From Nitrospira sp. (GTDB lineage: Bacteria > Nitrospirota > Nitrospiria > Nitrospirales > Nitrospiraceae), in the NCBI GenBank assembly GCA_009594995.1, contig VOPR01000019.1, positions 1 to 51,019 on the forward strand: 51,019 bases of DNA, written 5' to 3'. Of this stretch, positions 48,728-51,019 are shown piece after piece. Each line of letters starts with the position of its first letter. The first letter of the stretch is position 1. A model generated the notes under the pieces. The model saw only the letters and a list, made by a program, of their open reading frames with translations. It was not told the origin of the DNA and made no database searches. The translations under genes were made by a program, and so were the position numbers.

Positions 48728-50683
48728 GTGGCCTCACAGCTCATTCACATCACCCTTCCTGACGGAACTCGCAAACAAGTACCAGCAGGATGCACGGTTC
48801 GCGATGCCCTGACTCCGGAAGGCGGCCGCCTCGACGGCAAAATTCTGGCTGCCAAGGTCAATGGCCTTCCGGTGGACTTGTTTTATCCTCTCAATCTGGA
48901 CGCGACCATCGAGCCTCTGACCTTCGAATCTGCAGAGGGGCGAGAAGTGTATCGCCACAGCAGCACTCACATCATGGCGCAAGCCGTGAAAGAAGTGTTT
49001 CCCACTGCGCAGCTCACGATCGGCCCGGCGCTGGACGACGGGTTCTATTACGATTTCGCCTTCGACCGCCCCTTTACCCCCGAAGATCTCGAGAAGATCG
49101 AAGCGCGTGCGGTTGAAATCACCAAGCGCGGCCTGGCGGTCAGCCGGAGCGAACTATCCAAGCAAGACGCGATTAAATTTTTCCAGGACCGCGGCGAGGC
49201 CTATAAAGTTGAATTGATCAACAGCTTCGACGACAGTTCGCCTATTTCCCTCTACCGACAGGGGGAATTCGTCGATCTCTGCCGCGGTCCGCACCTCCCC
49301 ACAACCGGCTATGTCGGTGCCTTCAAGCTCCTCTCCACCGGCGGCGCCTATTGGCGTGGCGACGAGCGCAACCCGATGCTGCAACGGGTGTACGGCACCT
49401 CATTCCCGACGAAAAAAGAACTCGACGCCCATCTCGCGAAACTGGAAGAGATCAAACGGCGCGACCATCGCAAGCTAGGCAAAGAGCTCGACCTCATTAC
49501 GATTCAGGACGAGATCGGCCCCGGCTTGGTCCTGTGGCACCCCAAGGGATCGCTGATCCGCCTGCTCATTGAAAACTTCTGGCGAGAGCAGCACATCAAG
49601 GACGGGTACGATCTGGTGTATTCGCCGCACGTTGCCCGATTGGACCTTTGGAAAACCAGCGGCCACGTCGACTACTACCGCGAGAATATGTTCGCCGCGA
49701 TGAAACTGGAGGGCAGTGAGTACCAACTCAAGCCGATGAACTGCCCCTTCCATATCATGATCTACAAATCCCATTTGCGCAGCTACCGGGACTTGCCGAT
49801 CCGATACGGAGAGTTGGGAACGGTCTATCGCTACGAACGAACCGGGGTCCTGCACGGCCTGCTGCGTGTCCGAGGCTTCACGCAGGACGATGCGCATTTG
49901 TTCTGCCGTCCGGATCAGATTGAAGCCGAAGTCCGCCGCGTATTGGACTTTACCTTTTTCGTCCTCGGCACCTTCGGATTTACCGAGTTTGAAATTTACC
50001 TTTCGACCCGGCCTGAGAAGTCAGTGGGTTCGGATGAGAACTGGACCGTGGCCACCAATGCCTTGGAGGCGGCCCTTAAGAGCCGTGGCGTGGTGTATCA
50101 GGTGGATCCAGGCGAAGGCGTGTTCTACGGCCCGAAGATCGACATCAAGATCAAGGACGTCCTCGGGCGGTCCTGGCAATGCTCAACGGTTCAAGTCGAC
50201 TTCAATAATCCTGAGCGCTTCAAGCTGGCCTATACCGGCGAAGACGGCAAACACCATCAGCCCATCATGATTCACCGGGCACTCATGGGCTCAATTGAGC
50301 GTTTCTTCGGTATCCTGATCGAACACTATGCCGGCGCCTTTCCAACCTGGTTGGCCCCGGTCCAGGCAGTGGTGCTCACGATCACCGATCATCAACAGGA
50401 ATTCGCGGCTAAGATCGTCTCCACCCTCAAGAGCCACGGCTACCGGGTTGAAGCGGATCTCCGCAATGAGAAGATCGGCTTCAAGATCCGGGAAGCAGAA
50501 AAGAACAAGATTCCCTATATGCTGGTGGTGGGCGACAAGGAAGTGCAGAGCGGCATGGTGGCAGTGCGCGGTCGAAGCAAGGCAGACCATGGGACGATGC
50601 CGATCGAACAATTCCTGGAACTCCTCCGCACAGACACGAATCAGTCATTACGTGACACGGCAACCCACTCACAAACGAGGTGA
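48728..50683 (+). CDS. thrS: Threonyl-tRNA synthetase
   Basis: Charges tRNA-Thr with threonine. The 651 aa class II enzyme has an N-terminal TGS domain (LIHITLPDGTRKQVPAG), an editing domain with RHSSTHIMAQAV and CRGPHLPTTG, the catalytic core with zinc-ligand Cys in MNCPFHIMIYKSHLRSYRDL, motif 2 RYERTGVLHGLLRVRGFTQD, motif 3 HRALMGSIERFFGILIEHYAG, and an anticodon-binding domain. The GTG at 48728 directly precedes the TGS fold; the frame is open further up from TTG 48644, right after the tRNA, but that extension is not conserved and lacks a ribosome site. infC follows with only 3 bp between. Confidence 0.95.
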   Translation: MASQLIHITLPDGTRKQVPAGCTVRDALTPEGGRLDGKILAAKVNGLPVDLFYPLNLDATIEPLTFESAEGREVYRHSSTHIMAQAVKEVFPTAQLTIGPALDDGFYYDFAFDRPFTPEDLEKIEARAVEITKRGLAVSRSELSKQDAIKFFQDRGEAYKVELINSFDDSSPISLYRQGEFVDLCRGPHLPTTGYVGAFKLLSTGGAYWRGDERNPMLQRVYGTSFPTKKELDAHLAKLEEIKRRDHRKLGKELDLITIQDEIGPGLVLWHPKGSLIRLLIENFWREQHIKDGYDLVYSPHVARLDLWKTSGHVDYYRENMFAAMKLEGSEYQLKPMNCPFHIMIYKSHLRSYRDLPIRYGELGTVYRYERTGVLHGLLRVRGFTQDDAHLFCRPDQIEAEVRRVLDFTFFVLGTFGFTEFEIYLSTRPEKSVGSDENWTVATNALEAALKSRGVVYQVDPGEGVFYGPKIDIKIKDVLGRSWQCSTVQVDFNNPERFKLAYTGEDGKHHQPIMIHRALMGSIERFFGILIEHYAGAFPTWLAPVQAVVLTITDHQQEFAAKIVSTLKSHGYRVEADLRNEKIGFKIREAEKNKIPYMLVVGDKEVQSGMVAVRGRSKADHGTMPIEQFLELLRTDTNQSLRDTATHSQTR

Positions 50684-50686
50684 CCT

Positions 50687-51019
50687 ATCGTCCCTAAATT
50701 ACGTGTAAACCGGGAAATCAGGATTCGGGAAGTTCGAGTCATCGGTCCTGACGGCGAGCAATTAGGAATACTGCCGACCGTAGAGGCATTCAATAAGGCA
50801 CAGGAAGGGGGGTACGATCTCGTTGAGGTGGCCCCGACCTCGCAGCCGCCGGTTTGCCGTATCATGGACTATGGGAAATATAAGTTCGAGCTCAGCAAAA
50901 AAGATCACCAGAGCCGGCGGCACCAGAAATCCACGCAGGTGAAGGAGATCAAGCTGCGACCACGCACCGACAAACATGATCTAGAGATCAAGATCCGTCA
51001 GATCAAAGAATTCCTGGCT
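50687..51019 (+). CDS. infC: Translation initiation factor IF-3, partial, starting at ATC
   Basis: IF-3 checks start-codon selection on the 30S subunit. The reading frame begins ATC GTC CCT AAA, with GAGGTGA a few bases upstream and 3 bp after the thrS stop. Its product (VPKLRVNREIRIREVRVIGP, then CRIMDYGKYKFELSKK, and KEIKLRPRTDKHDLEIKIRQ) is classic IF-3, N-domain and linker. No ATG, GTG or TTG stands in frame before the conserved domain, so the non-canonical ATC is the start. As in E. coli (AUU start), this probably allows IF-3 to limit its own synthesis. The gene runs off the right edge with 111 codons present. Confidence 0.92.
   Translation, partial: MVPKLRVNREIRIREVRVIGPDGEQLGILPTVEAFNKAQEGGYDLVEVAPTSQPPVCRIMDYGKYKFELSKKDHQSRRHQKSTQVKEIKLRPRTDKHDLEIKIRQIKEFLA

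Overview
The window is ordinary chromosomal DNA, GC-rich and densely coded. There are no IS elements, phage genes, CRISPR arrays or rRNA genes. The gene content suggests an autotrophic or chemolithotrophic bacterium close to Nitrospira (phylum Nitrospirota). The grounds are a sulfite reductase fused to a TusA-like domain, two non-photosynthetic proteins built from protochlorophyllide-reductase-type (PCP_red) modules, and the overall gene order. The assignment rests on remembered family distributions, not on a search. Two tRNA genes are present, Arg (anticodon TCG) and Val (GAC). The window cuts msrA at the left edge and infC at the right edge.

Layout. 1-6.1 kb: msrA (partial), zwf, a TonB-C-like periplasmic protein, two single-domain PilZ proteins flanking two very small membrane-type proteins, a DUF3422-like membrane protein and a small acidic protein. 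6.4-10.8 kb (minus): a Pal-type lipoprotein, tRNA-Arg, then trmI-SDR-aroE-aroK. 11.1-18.8 kb (mostly plus): an alternative sigma-70 factor with a strong terminator, then htrA-lipB-gdhA with overlapping starts, small unknown genes, and a lipoprotein-type truncated hemoglobin divergent from a LysR regulator. 18.9-22.3 kb: a D,D-carboxypeptidase, small unknown proteins and an FG-GAP lipoprotein.

22.6-33.6 kb (minus) is a long mixed-function supraoperon, read as pheA-hisC-aroF-tyrA-aroA-cmk-plsC-rpsA-sppA-ihf/hup-PCP_red protein, ending at a strong UUCG-loop terminator. It joins Phe/Tyr synthesis to CMP kinase, phospholipid synthesis, ribosomal protein S1 and a nucleoid protein. This extends the pheA-hisC-tyrA-aroA-cmk-rpsA-ihfB order known from Pseudomonas. 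33.7-36.8 kb (minus): yebC, ruvA, a cysteine-repeat secreted protein, ruvB; ruvC is missing from its usual place. 36.9-39.5 kb: a His-rich membrane protein, and an Mrp-type ATPase next to a zinc-ribbon/PCP_red protein.

39.6-47.1 kb (minus) is an assimilatory sulfate-reduction operon, rrf2-sir::tusA-cysH-trpD2-like-cysD-cysNC. ATP sulfurylase (CysD/CysN) makes APS. CysH has the cysteine pairs of an iron-sulfur APS reductase, which makes sulfite. A sulfite reductase with two complete Cx5C...Cx3C sets makes sulfide, and its fused TusA domain could hand sulfur on. The CysC part of CysNC is short and divergent, which fits an APS-direct route. An Rrf2 repressor with a near-consensus promoter heads the cluster. 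47.4-51.0 kb (plus): a Fis-HTH protein with a degenerate receiver, an HU protein, tRNA-Val, thrS and infC. infC starts with the non-canonical codon ATC right after the thrS stop.
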